The notes beneath the pieces are model-generated. The model did not search any database. It was not told the origin of the DNA and was given only the letters and a program-made list of their open reading frames with translations. Of a stretch of 64,000 bases of DNA, positions 35,190 through 44,546 are shown piece by piece. The translations under genes and the position numbers were made by a program. The stretch's first letter is position 1; every line of letters begins with the position of its first letter. Source of the DNA: Dehalococcoidia bacterium (lineage in GTDB: Bacteria; Chloroflexota; Dehalococcoidia; Lucifugimonadales; UBA1123); NCBI GenBank assembly GCA_009838465.1, contig VXRN01000023.1:186001-250000 (forward strand), written 5' to 3'.

Positions 35190-35642
35190 TCACAGTCCCC
35201 TGTCTGCGCTATCGAGCATGATGGTCACCGGGCCGTCGTTGTGAATCTCGACGTGCATGTGCGTCTGGAAGCGGCCCGTTTCCACCCGCAGGCCGCTTTC
35301 CCTGAACCGCGCTAGCGTCTTCTCGAATAGCGCGGACGCGGCGTCCGGCGGGGCGGCCTCCGTGAATCCGGGCCTGCGGCCTCGTCGCGTGTCGGCGTAG
35401 AGCGTAAATTGGCTGATCACGAGAAGGTCGGCCCCGACGTCCAGGGCGGATAAATTGAATCGTCCCTCGTCGTCTTCGAATATCCGCAGGTTGACCGTCT
35501 TGGACACTATATACTCGATATGCGCGTCGCCGTCTGAGCGCGCGATTCCCACAAGAACAACAAGTCCCGGGCCTATCTGACCCAGGACCTCACCATCTAC
35601 GGAGACATACGCCTCCGTCACTCTCTGAACAAGGGCGCGCAA
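35190..35642 (-). CDS. dtd: D-aminoacyl-tRNA deacylase
   Basis: A 150-residue enzyme that hydrolyses D-amino acids from mischarged tRNAs. The active-site motifs SQFTLYADTRRGRRPGF and NDGPVTIML (the Gly-cis-Pro region) are intact, and length is normal for the family. It lies downstream of an FmdB-type gene on the same strand with a 3-base gap, so the two share a transcript. Confidence 0.95.
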   Translation of the reverse strand: MRALVQRVTEAYVSVDGEVLGQIGPGLVVLVGIARSDGDAHIEYIVSKTVNLRIFEDDEGRFNLSALDVGADLLVISQFTLYADTRRGRRPGFTEAAPPDAASALFEKTLARFRESGLRVETGRFQTHMHVEIHNDGPVTIMLDSADRGL

Positions 35643-35645
35643 TCT

Positions 35646-35963
35646 CTAGTCGTTCGCTCCCGACTTGGCCGCTGAAGCTGTTTCCGACTTGCTGCCATCG
35701 GCAGAGGAGGACTTCTTCGCCGAGGTTTCTTTCTTTTCTCGCCGTTCCTCGGATTTTTCGGAGGATACGCCGTTGTTGCCGCGACCCTTGCCGTAGTCAT
35801 TCACATACCAGCCTGACCCCTTGAAGATGACGGGAGGGGCATAGATCTTTCTGTTGGAGTCCGCTCCGCATTCGGGACATTCCTGGACAGTGGCCGCGCT
35901 GAAACTCTGCCGCAGCTCGAACTGGTAGTCGCAGGTTGCGCAATAATAGTCATACCTCGGCAA
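35646..35963 (-). CDS. FmdB-family zinc-ribbon regulatory protein
   Basis: A 105-residue protein starting at TTG with GGGAG 8 bases upstream. The N-terminal zinc ribbon reads CATCDYQFEL ... CPECGADSN, two CxxC pairs, then a short YAPPVIFKGSGWYV segment typical of FmdB proteins, followed by a basic/serine-rich disordered tail. FmdB-like proteins are poorly understood putative regulators. Its message continues into dtd. Confidence 0.9.
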   Translation of the reverse strand: MPRYDYYCATCDYQFELRQSFSAATVQECPECGADSNRKIYAPPVIFKGSGWYVNDYGKGRGNNGVSSEKSEERREKKETSAKKSSSADGSKSETASAAKSGAND

Positions 35964-36137
35964 ATTGAAATCTCCCAGTTCACTCCGCTCTTAGCAGTCC
36001 TATCCAGCGTCTGCCAACCACCTCTCAAATCTAGCATTGGCCTTAGATATGTGTCAAATGCGGGCATAGCTATCGCCGATGATGCTCATGTACAATCTTC
36101 TGTTGGGAACCGATTCGCTTCTCTCGGGAGACTTCAG

Positions 36138-37040
36138 ATGGCCAGATTCCAACACCTCACCCAGACGACTGAGATGGACCGCGCATGGATCGAAGAGACC
36201 CTGTTCCCTCTGTGTGATTCCCTGAGGAACGGCGATAACTCCCGCTCCCCGATGACGGGCAAGGCATTGTACTGCCTGTTCTATGAACCCAGCTTCCTCA
36301 CCCGGACGTCCTTCGAGCGGGCCAGCGAACTGCTGGGAGGCAAGGCGTACCATACCGAGGACGCATCGCAGTTCTTCCCGGTGCATAACACCCAGTTCGT
36401 TGACGACATCATAAACATACTGGCTAGTCTGAAGATGGACGTCGTGGTCGTGCGCACAGGAGACCCTCACGTCGCCGAGCTCGCGGCAGCCACGGACGTG
36501 ATGCACGTCATCAACGGCGGCAGTTCGGACGACCACCCAACTCAGGCTCTTGCCGACCTGTACACCATTCGGCGCGAAAGAGGGGAGATTGACGGTGTGA
36601 ATGTCGCCATCGTCGGACGCCTGGAGCATCGAAACGTGAGCGCGCTCTTGCAGGGTCTAGCCATGTTCGACGATGTCAACGTCATCCCCGTGCCGTTCAG
36701 CGGACAGATGCCTGAGAAGGTGGTGCAGCACTGCGCCGAGCATGGAGTCTCCTTTCACCCAGACTCCGACCTGCACGCCGTCTCCGAAGCGGACGTTATC
36801 TATCTGAACGGCCCCCGAACCCTCGCCCACATGCAACTGCTCGCATCCAGGGGACAGGGGAGGCTGGTCATAGACAGGGAGTTCATGGACTCGCTGAAGC
36901 CGGACTGCATCGTGATGGACCCGATGCAGAGAAGCGGCGACTTCATCGTCGAAGCGCGGGACGACAGGCTCGCCTTCTACCGGCAGGCCGAAAACGCGCT
37001 ATACGCCAGGATGGCCGTCCTGGACAGCCTGTTTTCATAG
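36138..37040 (+). CDS. Aspartate/ornithine carbamoyltransferase-family protein, altered phosphate loop
   Basis: A 300-residue protein with the two-domain transcarbamoylase layout. DDHPTQALADLYTI (the His-Pro-x-Gln motif) is close to ATCase. The carbamoyl-phosphate loop is EPSFLTRTSFE (50-60): Ser52 and Thr55 are kept but Thr53 and Arg54 of ATCase become Phe and Leu. The second-domain motif is DPMQR instead of HPLPR, and the usual TRxQ(x)ER segment is replaced by LNGPRTLAHM. So the substrate may differ from aspartate, or the enzyme may be inactive. GGGAG lies before ATG 36138. No other pyr genes adjoin it. It could be a diverged PyrB or a novel carbamoyltransferase. Confidence 0.8.
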   Translation: MARFQHLTQTTEMDRAWIEETLFPLCDSLRNGDNSRSPMTGKALYCLFYEPSFLTRTSFERASELLGGKAYHTEDASQFFPVHNTQFVDDIINILASLKMDVVVVRTGDPHVAELAAATDVMHVINGGSSDDHPTQALADLYTIRRERGEIDGVNVAIVGRLEHRNVSALLQGLAMFDDVNVIPVPFSGQMPEKVVQHCAEHGVSFHPDSDLHAVSEADVIYLNGPRTLAHMQLLASRGQGRLVIDREFMDSLKPDCIVMDPMQRSGDFIVEARDDRLAFYRQAENALYARMAVLDSLFS

Positions 37041-37053
37041 CGGATGTCGAAAT

Positions 37054-37216
37054 TCCCTCTCCCATAATAGGTTCACAGGGGTAGGTAAACTCTCAGTCAC
37101 CTACGAAATCCGATTAACAGATCCAATCTGCCTCAGGGAGAGGGTTAGAGCCTGCCCCGTACAGCCCTCCATGGGTGAGGGTGAATTGCTTACCCGTCTC
37201 AGCCCTCCATGGGTGA
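37054..37216. repeat. MITE-like repeat element, copy 2
   Basis: Contains the 52-base internal segment 37073-37124, which matches 38505-38556 at 49 of 52 positions, and a duplicated tail CCCTCCATGGGTGAGG. It occupies the gap between the carbamoyltransferase-like gene and the convergent flavoprotein gene. No gene is seen here. Confidence 0.7.
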
Positions 37217-37229
37217 GGATGAAAGCGCC

Positions 37230-38450
37230 TCAGGCGGAAACCGACGACCTGGCCAGTCTCGCCAGAAGCGGCAAGACCGATGGCCCCGCGCTCCTTATCA
37301 GCCCGATCATCTGGCGATGCCCAATTGTCCTCAGAATTATCCCGCTGTGTCTGTCGAATGAGAAAACCGGAGATCTTATCAACTCCCGCTGCATATCCTC
37401 TGAAAGAAATACCTCCATCAGTCTTTCCAGGCGGGCGTCAGTCATGGACTCGAACAGCATCCGGGCATAGTAGCCAACTCTGAGTTCACCGCCGAATTCG
37501 TCTTTCCACCTGTCTTCATAAGGTCGCAGCGCGTCTGCGGTAAAGTTATCGGATTCCAGGGTATCCGCTGCCGTTTCAGCGCCAATCGCGCCGGACAGCA
37601 TAGCGTAGTATATTCCGCCTCCGGTCGTAGGCTTAGCGAATCCCGCGGCATCGCCCAGAACGAGTACGCGTTCGGCATAAGTCCTGGTCAACGGCCTGAT
37701 AGGTATTCCCCATCGTCTTGGCGGAGACAGCGCCCTCTTAACCTGGCCCTCGCGGGCCAGCCTGTCACACAATCGCTCAAAATGGCCGGACGAACTCTGG
37801 CGCGACATGAGGCCCAGGAGTCCGCGAGATTCTCTCGTCGGCACAAGCCACCCAAATGAACCGGGGGCCACCCTGTCCCCAACATATACCTGGGTCTCGG
37901 TTACGTTGCCGATCTCGACCTCCGACTGAACCCCGACGAGACGCTCACGTCCCGCGCCGTTCGTCAGACACACGGACTCAGTCAGCGGGGAGCCGAAACC
38001 GGAGGCAACCAACAGCATACGTCCCCGGAGCGTATCGGTAGCGTCCCCTCGATGCGCCGTTATGGATACATCGCTCGACGAGCGCGTCACGTCTGAGACC
38101 CGCCAGCCAAGCCAATACTCCGCGCCACTGTGGGACGCGGCGGTCGCGATTGAACTGACGTAGGAGACCCGGTCCACGATAAGAGCCTGGGTTTCGGGTC
38201 GCTCGACCCTGAACATACGACCTTCAGGTGAGTAGATGGCTGCCGTACTCGCCCGGCGATAAATCAGTTCAGGCTTTATGGGAAAGCGATCAGCGCATTC
38301 CATCCCCAAGACACCTGTGCAGAGCTTGTCGCCGATGCGTTCACGATAGTCGAGGACTGCCACGCTGAAGCCTCGCTTCGAAAGTTCGAGCGCGGCGATG
38401 TTTCCGGCTGGCCCGGCGCCTACTATCAGAGCGTCATACACTCGCTTCAC
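37230..38450 (-). CDS. Geranylgeranyl reductase-family FAD oxidoreductase
   Basis: A 406-residue flavoprotein. The N-terminal dinucleotide fold ALIVGAGPAGNIAALELSKR (start about residue 7), the GDKLCTGVLG block after it, and the GDAAGFAKPTTGGGIYYAML motif (second FAD contact) define the geranylgeranyl-reductase/FixC family. The start is GTG at 38450 with only a weak ribosome site. These enzymes reduce isoprenoid chains of lipids or quinones, or act as other monooxygenase-like flavoproteins; the substrate here is unknown. Confidence 0.85.
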   Translation of the reverse strand: MKRVYDALIVGAGPAGNIAALELSKRGFSVAVLDYRERIGDKLCTGVLGMECADRFPIKPELIYRRASTAAIYSPEGRMFRVERPETQALIVDRVSYVSSIATAASHSGAEYWLGWRVSDVTRSSSDVSITAHRGDATDTLRGRMLLVASGFGSPLTESVCLTNGAGRERLVGVQSEVEIGNVTETQVYVGDRVAPGSFGWLVPTRESRGLLGLMSRQSSSGHFERLCDRLAREGQVKRALSPPRRWGIPIRPLTRTYAERVLVLGDAAGFAKPTTGGGIYYAMLSGAIGAETAADTLESDNFTADALRPYEDRWKDEFGGELRVGYYARMLFESMTDARLERLMEVFLSEDMQRELIRSPVFSFDRHSGIILRTIGHRQMIGLIRSAGPSVLPLLARLARSSVSA

Positions 38451-38492
38451 CTGTATCAGTGGTTCTGGGAGACGATTGCAAGAGCTTCCTGT

Positions 38493-38626
38493 CCCTCTAT
38501 GCGCTCACAGGGGTAGGTAAACACCCAGGCACCTACGAAATCCGATTAACAGATCCCCTCTCCCTCTGGGAGAGGGTTAGGGTGAGGGCCAAATACCTAC
38601 CCCTCTCAGCCCTCTTCCATAGAGGG
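38493..38626. repeat. MITE-like repeat element, copy 3 (best preserved)
   Basis: Best copy for seeing structure: the inverted pair AGGGGTAGGTA (38509-38519) and TACCTACCCCT (38594-38604), and outer arms CCCTCTATG (38493-38501) and CATAGAGGG (38618-38626). A central hairpin CCCTCTCCC/GGGAGAGGG lies between. It sits between the divergent flavoprotein and secA genes. A reading frame over it at 38459-38803 is not believed. Confidence 0.75.
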
Positions 38627-38804
38627 CTGAGAGGGTGTTTAGCTTCAATACCCTCCGCTCTCTTAGTTTATAGTTTCAGGTTGTGTGTTGTCAGCGGCTG
38701 GTTTCACCAGAACATAATGAGAATATATTTGGTATGCTGGAATGGGAAAATGATTTGGATGCGGGAAGGCCCGGCTGGGATAGTTACGAAAGGAGCTGGT
38801 TGAG

Positions 38805-41471
38805 ATGTTCAAGTCTATCGCGAAGCTCTTCGGCGGCTCGGATGAGAAGGTAATTTCAAAGATGCAGCCGTTGGTGGATGAGATAAACGGCCTGGAGATA
38901 GAGTACGAGCGGCTGTCTGATTCTCAACTCATGGGCAAGACGCATGAGCTCAGCCGCGCTCTCGCCCAGGGGGACACCCTGGACGACATTCTCCCTGAGG
39001 CGTTCGCCGCGGTGCGGGAGGCGGCGAAGCGAACTCTCGGTCAGCGGCACTACGACGTTCAGCTTATTGGCGGCATTGTTCTTCACCAGGGAAAGATCGC
39101 CGAGATGCGGACGGGCGAGGGCAAGACGCTCGTAGCTACTCTTCCCGCCTATCTGAACTCGCTCACAGGGATGGGCGTCCACGTCGTTACCGTGAACGAC
39201 TATCTGGCTCGACGGGATGCGCACTGGATGGGCGCTGTGTACGCCAAGCTGGGAGTTACAGTGGGTGCGCTCCAGAATCAGAAGGCTCTAGTCTATGATC
39301 CCGACTTCGAGGACGGCGAGCGCGGCTTCGAGCACATGAAGCCCGCGAACCGCAAAGAGGCGTATGAGGCGGACATCACTTACGGCACAAATAACGAGTT
39401 CGGCTTCGACTACCTGCGGGACAACATGGTTACGGAACTCTCGTCCCGGGCGCAGCGTGATCGTTCTTTCGCAATCGTTGACGAGGTTGACAACATACTC
39501 ATTGACGAGGCGCGGACGCCGCTGATAATAAGCGGCCCCGCGGAGATGTCGGCGCGGGACTACGTGAGATACGCCAGGGTTGCGCCCTCGCTCCAAATGG
39601 AGCGGGACTACACGATAGACGAGAAGCACAGGACTGTCGCGCTCACACAGGACGGCATATCCAGGCTCGAACGCACTCTGAACGTGAACAACCTGTATGC
39701 GCCCGAGAACTTCGGCGTGGTGCATCACGTCGAGAACGCGCTGAAATCGCACGTGATCTACCAGCGCGACCGCGAGTACGTCGTGCAGGACGGCGAGGTG
39801 ATAATCGTTGACGAGTTCACAGGCCGGCTCATGGAGGGCAGACGCTACTCCGACGGACTTCACCAGGCGATAGAAGCCAAAGAGGGTGTGCGGGTAAGGG
39901 CAGAGTCCATCACTTACGCCACTATCACCCTCCAGAACTACTTCAGGCTTTACGACAAGCTGTCTGGCATGACCGGCACAGCCGCGACTGAGGCCGAGGA
40001 GTTCGACAAGATATACAAGTTGGAAGTTGTGGCTATACCCACGAACAAGCCGATGGTGCGCGAGGACACCTCCGACTTGATATACAGGGACCAGGGAGCG
40101 AAATACCGCGCCGTGGTACGCGAAATAGAGAAGCGGAGCAATGCCGGACAGCCTGTTCTGGTAGGGACGACCGACATAGACAAGTCCGAGATTCTGAGCG
40201 GCTTGCTGAGAAAGAACGGTATTTCGCACGAGGTCCTGAATGCCAAGCAGCACGAGCGCGAGGCGCTCATAGTCGCGCAGGCGGGCAAGCCCGGCTCTGT
40301 TACTGTCGCCACGAACATGGCGGGACGCGGCACCGACATAGTTCTGGGCGGAAATGCGGAAATGGAGGGGATGTCCGAGTTGGAGTGGGATGAGAACCAC
40401 CGTAAGGTGCTGGACATGGGCGGCCTGCACATTATCGGTACGGAGCGGCACGAGGCGCGTCGGATAGACAACCAGTTGCGGGGGCGCTCCGGTCGCCAGG
40501 GGGATCCGGGCAAGACCCAGTTCTTCGTCGCGCTCGACGATGACCTGATTCGCAGGTTCGGTGGAGACAGGATCAAGTCGGTCATGGACTGGGCAGGCAT
40601 AGAGGACGACGTTCCAATCGAGAACAACATGGTCAGTAAGTCCATAGAGAACGCCCAGACCAAGGTGGAGGCCCACCACTTCGATCTGAGGAAGCACCTG
40701 GTGGAGTATGACGACGTGGTGAATACTCACCGCGACGTCATATATGGAGAGCGGAACAAGATACTGTCCGGCGCCGACCTGAAGGCTAACATCCAGGAGA
40801 TGGTGGGTGCGCAGCTCAGCGAGATAGTTCAGGCGTCGCTGGGAGACGGACGTCCAGCGGACTGGGATGTTGACGCCTTCCTCGCCGAGGTGGGAACGGT
40901 CCTGCCGCCGCCCGACGATATGTACGATCATGAGCAGCTAATGAACCTCGGCATAGACGGCATCGAGGACAGGTTGCTGGCGCACGCCGAGCAGGCATAC
41001 GACGGGATGGAGGCATCGGTCGGCGAAGAGACGATGCGCGACATCGAACGCTGGCTTATGCTGCGCTCCGTGGACTCCAACTGGGTCCATCACCTCACCT
41101 CCATGGAGAATCTGCGTCAGGGGATCGGCCTGTACGCCTACGGCCAGCGCGACCCGCTCGTAATGTACAAGAAAGAGGGCATGGATCAGTTCCAGAACCT
41201 TCAGTACAAGATACAGAGCGACATAGCTCACTCAGTTTACAGGCTTCAGGATGCTCTGGATGGGAGTCCGTCGAACGGGCAGCAGAGGAACGGAACGGCG
41301 AGTCGTGGAAGGGGTCGGTCTGCGGCCAAGCGGCCTCCCCGGAACACGATTATGGGGAGGGCGGGGGGCGGAAAACGCCAGGATCAGGCAGTTGGCTCTG
41401 GCAAGGTAGGCCGAAACCAGCCCTGCCCCTGCGGCAGCGGTAAGAAGTACAAGCGCTGCCACGGCGGGTAA
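38805..41471 (+). CDS. secA: Preprotein translocase ATPase SecA
   Basis: An 888-residue motor that drives unfolded proteins through SecYEG. Walker A in MRTGEGKTLVA, the DEAD-box-like DEVDNILIDEARTPL, TATNMAGRGTDIVLGG-type helicase motif, and QLRGRSGRQGDPG are all present. The C-terminal zinc-binding/SecB contact motif is intact (CPCGSGKKYKRCH). AAAGGAG precedes the ATG by about 9 bases. Length is normal. It is followed after 4 bases by polX. Confidence 0.97.
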   Translation: MFKSIAKLFGGSDEKVISKMQPLVDEINGLEIEYERLSDSQLMGKTHELSRALAQGDTLDDILPEAFAAVREAAKRTLGQRHYDVQLIGGIVLHQGKIAEMRTGEGKTLVATLPAYLNSLTGMGVHVVTVNDYLARRDAHWMGAVYAKLGVTVGALQNQKALVYDPDFEDGERGFEHMKPANRKEAYEADITYGTNNEFGFDYLRDNMVTELSSRAQRDRSFAIVDEVDNILIDEARTPLIISGPAEMSARDYVRYARVAPSLQMERDYTIDEKHRTVALTQDGISRLERTLNVNNLYAPENFGVVHHVENALKSHVIYQRDREYVVQDGEVIIVDEFTGRLMEGRRYSDGLHQAIEAKEGVRVRAESITYATITLQNYFRLYDKLSGMTGTAATEAEEFDKIYKLEVVAIPTNKPMVREDTSDLIYRDQGAKYRAVVREIEKRSNAGQPVLVGTTDIDKSEILSGLLRKNGISHEVLNAKQHEREALIVAQAGKPGSVTVATNMAGRGTDIVLGGNAEMEGMSELEWDENHRKVLDMGGLHIIGTERHEARRIDNQLRGRSGRQGDPGKTQFFVALDDDLIRRFGGDRIKSVMDWAGIEDDVPIENNMVSKSIENAQTKVEAHHFDLRKHLVEYDDVVNTHRDVIYGERNKILSGADLKANIQEMVGAQLSEIVQASLGDGRPADWDVDAFLAEVGTVLPPPDDMYDHEQLMNLGIDGIEDRLLAHAEQAYDGMEASVGEETMRDIERWLMLRSVDSNWVHHLTSMENLRQGIGLYAYGQRDPLVMYKKEGMDQFQNLQYKIQSDIAHSVYRLQDALDGSPSNGQQRNGTASRGRGRSAAKRPPRNTIMGRAGGGKRQDQAVGSGKVGRNQPCPCGSGKKYKRCHGG

Positions 41472-41475
41472 TGGT

Positions 41476-43206
41476 ATGACCAACAGCGAAATCGCCGAAC
41501 GCTTCGGAACCATAGTCAGCCTGCTCCAGATGAAGGGCGAAAAGTCCTTCACCGTTCGAGCCTATCAGCGCGCCGGACGGACCATCGAACGCTTCCCCCG
41601 CGATATGGACGCCATGGTCGCGGAAGGCGAAGACCTCACCGAGATCCCAGGCGTCGGTAAGGCCATCTCCGACAAGATTGCCGAGCTTGTCACCACCGGG
41701 AAGATGTCGTACCTGGAGCGTCTGGAGAGTGAATTTCCCGATGGCGTGCTGGACCTGGTAGATATACCCGGCCTCGGCCCCAAGACTATCGTCCGACTGT
41801 GGAAGGAACTGGATGTAACCTCGGTTGACGCGCTGGAAGCGGCGGTCGAGGACGGTAGGGTGGCCTCGCTGCCCCGGATGGGTAAGAAGAGCGCTGAGAA
41901 CATCGGTCGGGCCATCCAGTTCGCCAAGTCCAAGAGCGACAGGTTCCCTATGGCGCGCGCCATGGACATATCCCGCCGCCTGACCGCCTATCTGCGTGAC
42001 AACTGCTCGGGAATATCCGATTTGGTGGTGTGCGGCAGCATGAGGCGGTTCGAGGAGACGGTCGGAGACCTCGACCTGGTGTGCGTAACGTCGGATCCGG
42101 CAGGCGCAATGGACGCTATGGCCGGTATGGACGGCGTGGCCGAGGTCCTGGGGCATGGTGAGAAGAAGACCTCGGTAGTCCTCGACTCCGGGATTCAGAT
42201 TGACCTGCGCGTGTGCGAGCCTCAACATCTGGGAGCGATGCTCCAATACTTCACCGGAAATCTGCATCACAATGTGCGCCTGCGGGAGATAGCGGCCGGG
42301 TTGGGGCTGTCCCTGAACGAATACGGCCTGAAAGATGTCGAAACCGGGACGCTCGAAACCTACGCCACCGAAGAAGCGCTCTACCGGAGGCTCGGCCTTC
42401 AGTATGTACCGCCGGAGTTGAGGCAGGGCGCTGGAGAGGTCGAGTTCGCCCGGAATAACGACATTCCACGCCTGGTGGAGTTGTCCGACATCAAAGGGGA
42501 TCTTCATACCCACACCGACTGGAGCGATGGACGCGACACGATGGAGGAGATGATCTTGGAGGCGAGGGCCCGTGGACTGGAGTACATCGCGGTGACCGAC
42601 CACTCCGTCGGTCGGGGCATAGCCAACGGCCTGAGCGTGGAACGCCTCGAGAGCCACGGCAAACGCCTGAAGGAACTCGAATCCGACATCGGCGGCATAC
42701 GCATTCTGCGCGGCACGGAGATGGATATCCGCGCCGACGGCAGCCTGGACTATTCCGACGAGGTCCTGGACGAGCTGGACTGGGTTGTGGCCTCTGTTCA
42801 CAGCGCGATGGGCCAGGACTCCGCAACCATGACCGAGCGGATTATCAAAGCGATGCGAAACCCGCGCGTGTTCGCCATCGGGCACCTCTCCACCCGGCTG
42901 ATTGGCGAACGCCCCCCGGTGGACGCCGACTACGACGCCATCTTCAGGGCCGCAGCGGACACCGGCACTGCCTTGGAGATAAACGGCTCTCTTGGGCGGC
43001 TCGACCTCAAGGACACGCACATCAGCCGGGCGCGCGAACTGGGAGCCGCCCTGGTCATCAACACCGACGCCCACACCACCGAGGGGCTGGGCAACATGGA
43101 GTATGGCGTGTCGCTCGCTCGCCGAGGCTGGTGCGAGCCGTCCGACATCCTCAACTGCATGGGTGCGGATGAGTTCATCTCTTGGCTGGGGAAGAAGCGA
43201 AACTAG
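41476..43206 (+). CDS. polX: DNA polymerase/3'-5' exonuclease PolX
   Basis: A 576-residue family X polymerase with a C-terminal PHP domain. N-terminal helix-hairpin-helix segments (IPGVGKAISDKIAEL and IPGLGPKTIVRLW), the nucleotidyl-transfer motif GSMRRFEETVGDLDLVCV, and the PHP metal site DLHTHTDWSDGRDT can be seen. It acts in base-excision repair in bacteria such as Bacillus and Thermus. It is co-directional with secA with only 4 bases between, so it is probably translated from the same message. Confidence 0.95.
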   Translation: MTNSEIAERFGTIVSLLQMKGEKSFTVRAYQRAGRTIERFPRDMDAMVAEGEDLTEIPGVGKAISDKIAELVTTGKMSYLERLESEFPDGVLDLVDIPGLGPKTIVRLWKELDVTSVDALEAAVEDGRVASLPRMGKKSAENIGRAIQFAKSKSDRFPMARAMDISRRLTAYLRDNCSGISDLVVCGSMRRFEETVGDLDLVCVTSDPAGAMDAMAGMDGVAEVLGHGEKKTSVVLDSGIQIDLRVCEPQHLGAMLQYFTGNLHHNVRLREIAAGLGLSLNEYGLKDVETGTLETYATEEALYRRLGLQYVPPELRQGAGEVEFARNNDIPRLVELSDIKGDLHTHTDWSDGRDTMEEMILEARARGLEYIAVTDHSVGRGIANGLSVERLESHGKRLKELESDIGGIRILRGTEMDIRADGSLDYSDEVLDELDWVVASVHSAMGQDSATMTERIIKAMRNPRVFAIGHLSTRLIGERPPVDADYDAIFRAAADTGTALEINGSLGRLDLKDTHISRARELGAALVINTDAHTTEGLGNMEYGVSLARRGWCEPSDILNCMGADEFISWLGKKRN

Positions 43207-43639
43207 GCTCGCACTGTTTCGCCTGCCACTACACAGATACTTCTTTCCATGCTACAATTATGGCATGAATTCAGAACACATATATAAATCACTATTTATA
43301 GTATAGTCTCACAGACGGCATGAGAATCTTTTCGTAGCTTCAACGCTGGGAAAACTCTGGACAACGCTGGACGAAAACCATCCCAGCCCGACCCTGTGAC
43401 CCTTCCAGTTAACGCCCAGCACTTTCCAGTGCATGTATAAACTGACATATATGGCACACCGTTGCCATCCTACTCGTCTGTTCATATCGAAACCATCCCG
43501 CCCCGGCGCGTCTTCCGCAAATAGGTCAAAGATTGTCCGAAAACGTCTTGACTACGTAAGAAAGTTTGTTCTATCCTTCCTTGCGCTGTTTCGGCTCACT
43601 GGAGCCGGGCAAACAATACGATGCGCAAGGAGAAGCATT
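43207..43639. other. Gene-free region, AT-richer, with promoter candidate
   Basis: About 430 bases between polX and the VOC gene with no credible gene; a frame open from 43433 reaches the VOC gene but its early part lacks protein character. It includes an AT-rich island near 43280-43305, and near 43345-43440 repeated short strings around AACGCTGG and CCAG. A promoter candidate lies at 43548-43577. No tRNA is seen. Confidence 0.55.
43548..43577 (+). promoter_or_regulatory. Promoter candidate for the VOC gene
   Basis: TTGACT (43548-43553) and TATCCT (43572-43577) are 18 bases apart. It would start transcription near 43584, about 55 bases before the TTG start of the VOC-family gene. Confidence 0.35.
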
Positions 43640-44443
43640 TTGCCGAAGATTGAAAGCTACAAGCAGGGAACGCCTTCATGGACTGACCTCGCTACAACTG
43701 ACCAGGACGCCGCCAAGTCCTTCTACTCCGACCTGTTCGGCTGGACCTACGAAGACAACGCGATGGACGACATGGGAGGGATGGTCTATTCCATGGCCGT
43801 CTCAGACGGCTCCTACGCCGCGGCCATGTTCACCCAGATGGATGACGAGAGGCAGATGGGCATTCCCCCACATTGGAACGTCTATATGACCGTCGAGGAA
43901 GTGGACGCGATAGCCACGCGAGTCTCGGAGAATGGCGGAATGCTGATCACGCCTGAGCCCTTCGACGTTTACGACGCCGGGCGTATGATAGTCGCGCAGG
44001 ACCCGACTGGCGCGATCATAGCCCTGTGGCAGAAGAAGAACCACATTGGGGCCGGCGTGCAGAGCGAACATGGCTCAATCGCCTGGTGCGAATTGCTCAC
44101 TGGCGACCCTGAGAAGGCGATCAAGTTCTACGAGGGCCTGCTCGGAGTCGGATCGGAGACCTACCCCATGGCCGATGGCGGCGAGTACCATGTACTCACC
44201 GTGGACGGAGTGGCCGTTGCGGGCGTAATGCAGATGCCGGAACACCTGAGTGCAATGAACGTGCCTCCGCATTGGAGCACCTACTTCCAGGTGGACGACG
44301 TTGATGTAGCGCTGGAGAAGGCCAAGGCATGCGGCAGCCAGGTTGCTATGGAGCCTATGGACATTCCCGAAGCTGGTCGGCGGATAGCGTTCTTCATGGA
44401 CGCGCAGGGAGCGGGCGTCGGCCTGATGTCTCCCGCAGCGTAA
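43640..44443 (+). CDS. Double-VOC (glyoxalase-fold) protein
   Basis: A 267-residue protein of two vicinal-oxygen-chelate domains. TTG at 43640 is chosen since AAGGAG lies 8 bases upstream and the family starts here (PKIESYKQGTPSWTDLATTD). The first domain runs to about residue 135 and the second begins at about 140 (GSIAWCELLTGDPEKAIKFY). Both have the paired beta-alpha-beta-beta-beta pattern, and are like the mycobacterial Cfp30B-type proteins. Function unknown. The N-terminal half of a longer frame (43433) is not used. Confidence 0.85.
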   Translation: MPKIESYKQGTPSWTDLATTDQDAAKSFYSDLFGWTYEDNAMDDMGGMVYSMAVSDGSYAAAMFTQMDDERQMGIPPHWNVYMTVEEVDAIATRVSENGGMLITPEPFDVYDAGRMIVAQDPTGAIIALWQKKNHIGAGVQSEHGSIAWCELLTGDPEKAIKFYEGLLGVGSETYPMADGGEYHVLTVDGVAVAGVMQMPEHLSAMNVPPHWSTYFQVDDVDVALEKAKACGSQVAMEPMDIPEAGRRIAFFMDAQGAGVGLMSPAA

Positions 44444-44484
44444 CGGGTCGGTTCAGGTCTTTATCCTGAGAGCGTCATATTGAG

Positions 44485-44514
44485 AGGCGCGCGGAGTAAC
44501 GACGCCGCGCGCCT
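44485..44514 (+). terminator. Perfect 10-bp GC hairpin terminator
   Basis: AGGCGCGCGG pairs perfectly with CCGCGCGCCT across a 10-base loop, followed by TCTATTTTA. It lies 40 bases after the VOC gene stop, and before the convergent cobQ end. Confidence 0.8.
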
Positions 44515-44546
44515 TCTATTTTAGGCAGTCACTCTTGGCGGGTAGT

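Noticed and set aside
38459-38803. Frame of 114 residues before secA
   Set aside because: It passes through a MITE-like repeat and has no homology-like features.
34970-38804. CRISPR array
   Set aside because: The repeats are irregularly spaced, palindromic and differ in length, with no regular spacers or cas genes.
39288-40931. A 547-residue antisense reading frame in secA
   Set aside because: It runs opposite to the well-supported secA gene, shows no recognised motifs, and similar long antisense frames occur across GC-rich genes here.
41350-43074. A 574-residue antisense reading frame in polX
   Set aside because: It is a codon-bias shadow of polX on the other strand, without ribosome site or motifs.
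43207-43639. tRNA or small RNA gene
   Set aside because: No cloverleaf or conserved T-loop sequence could be fitted.
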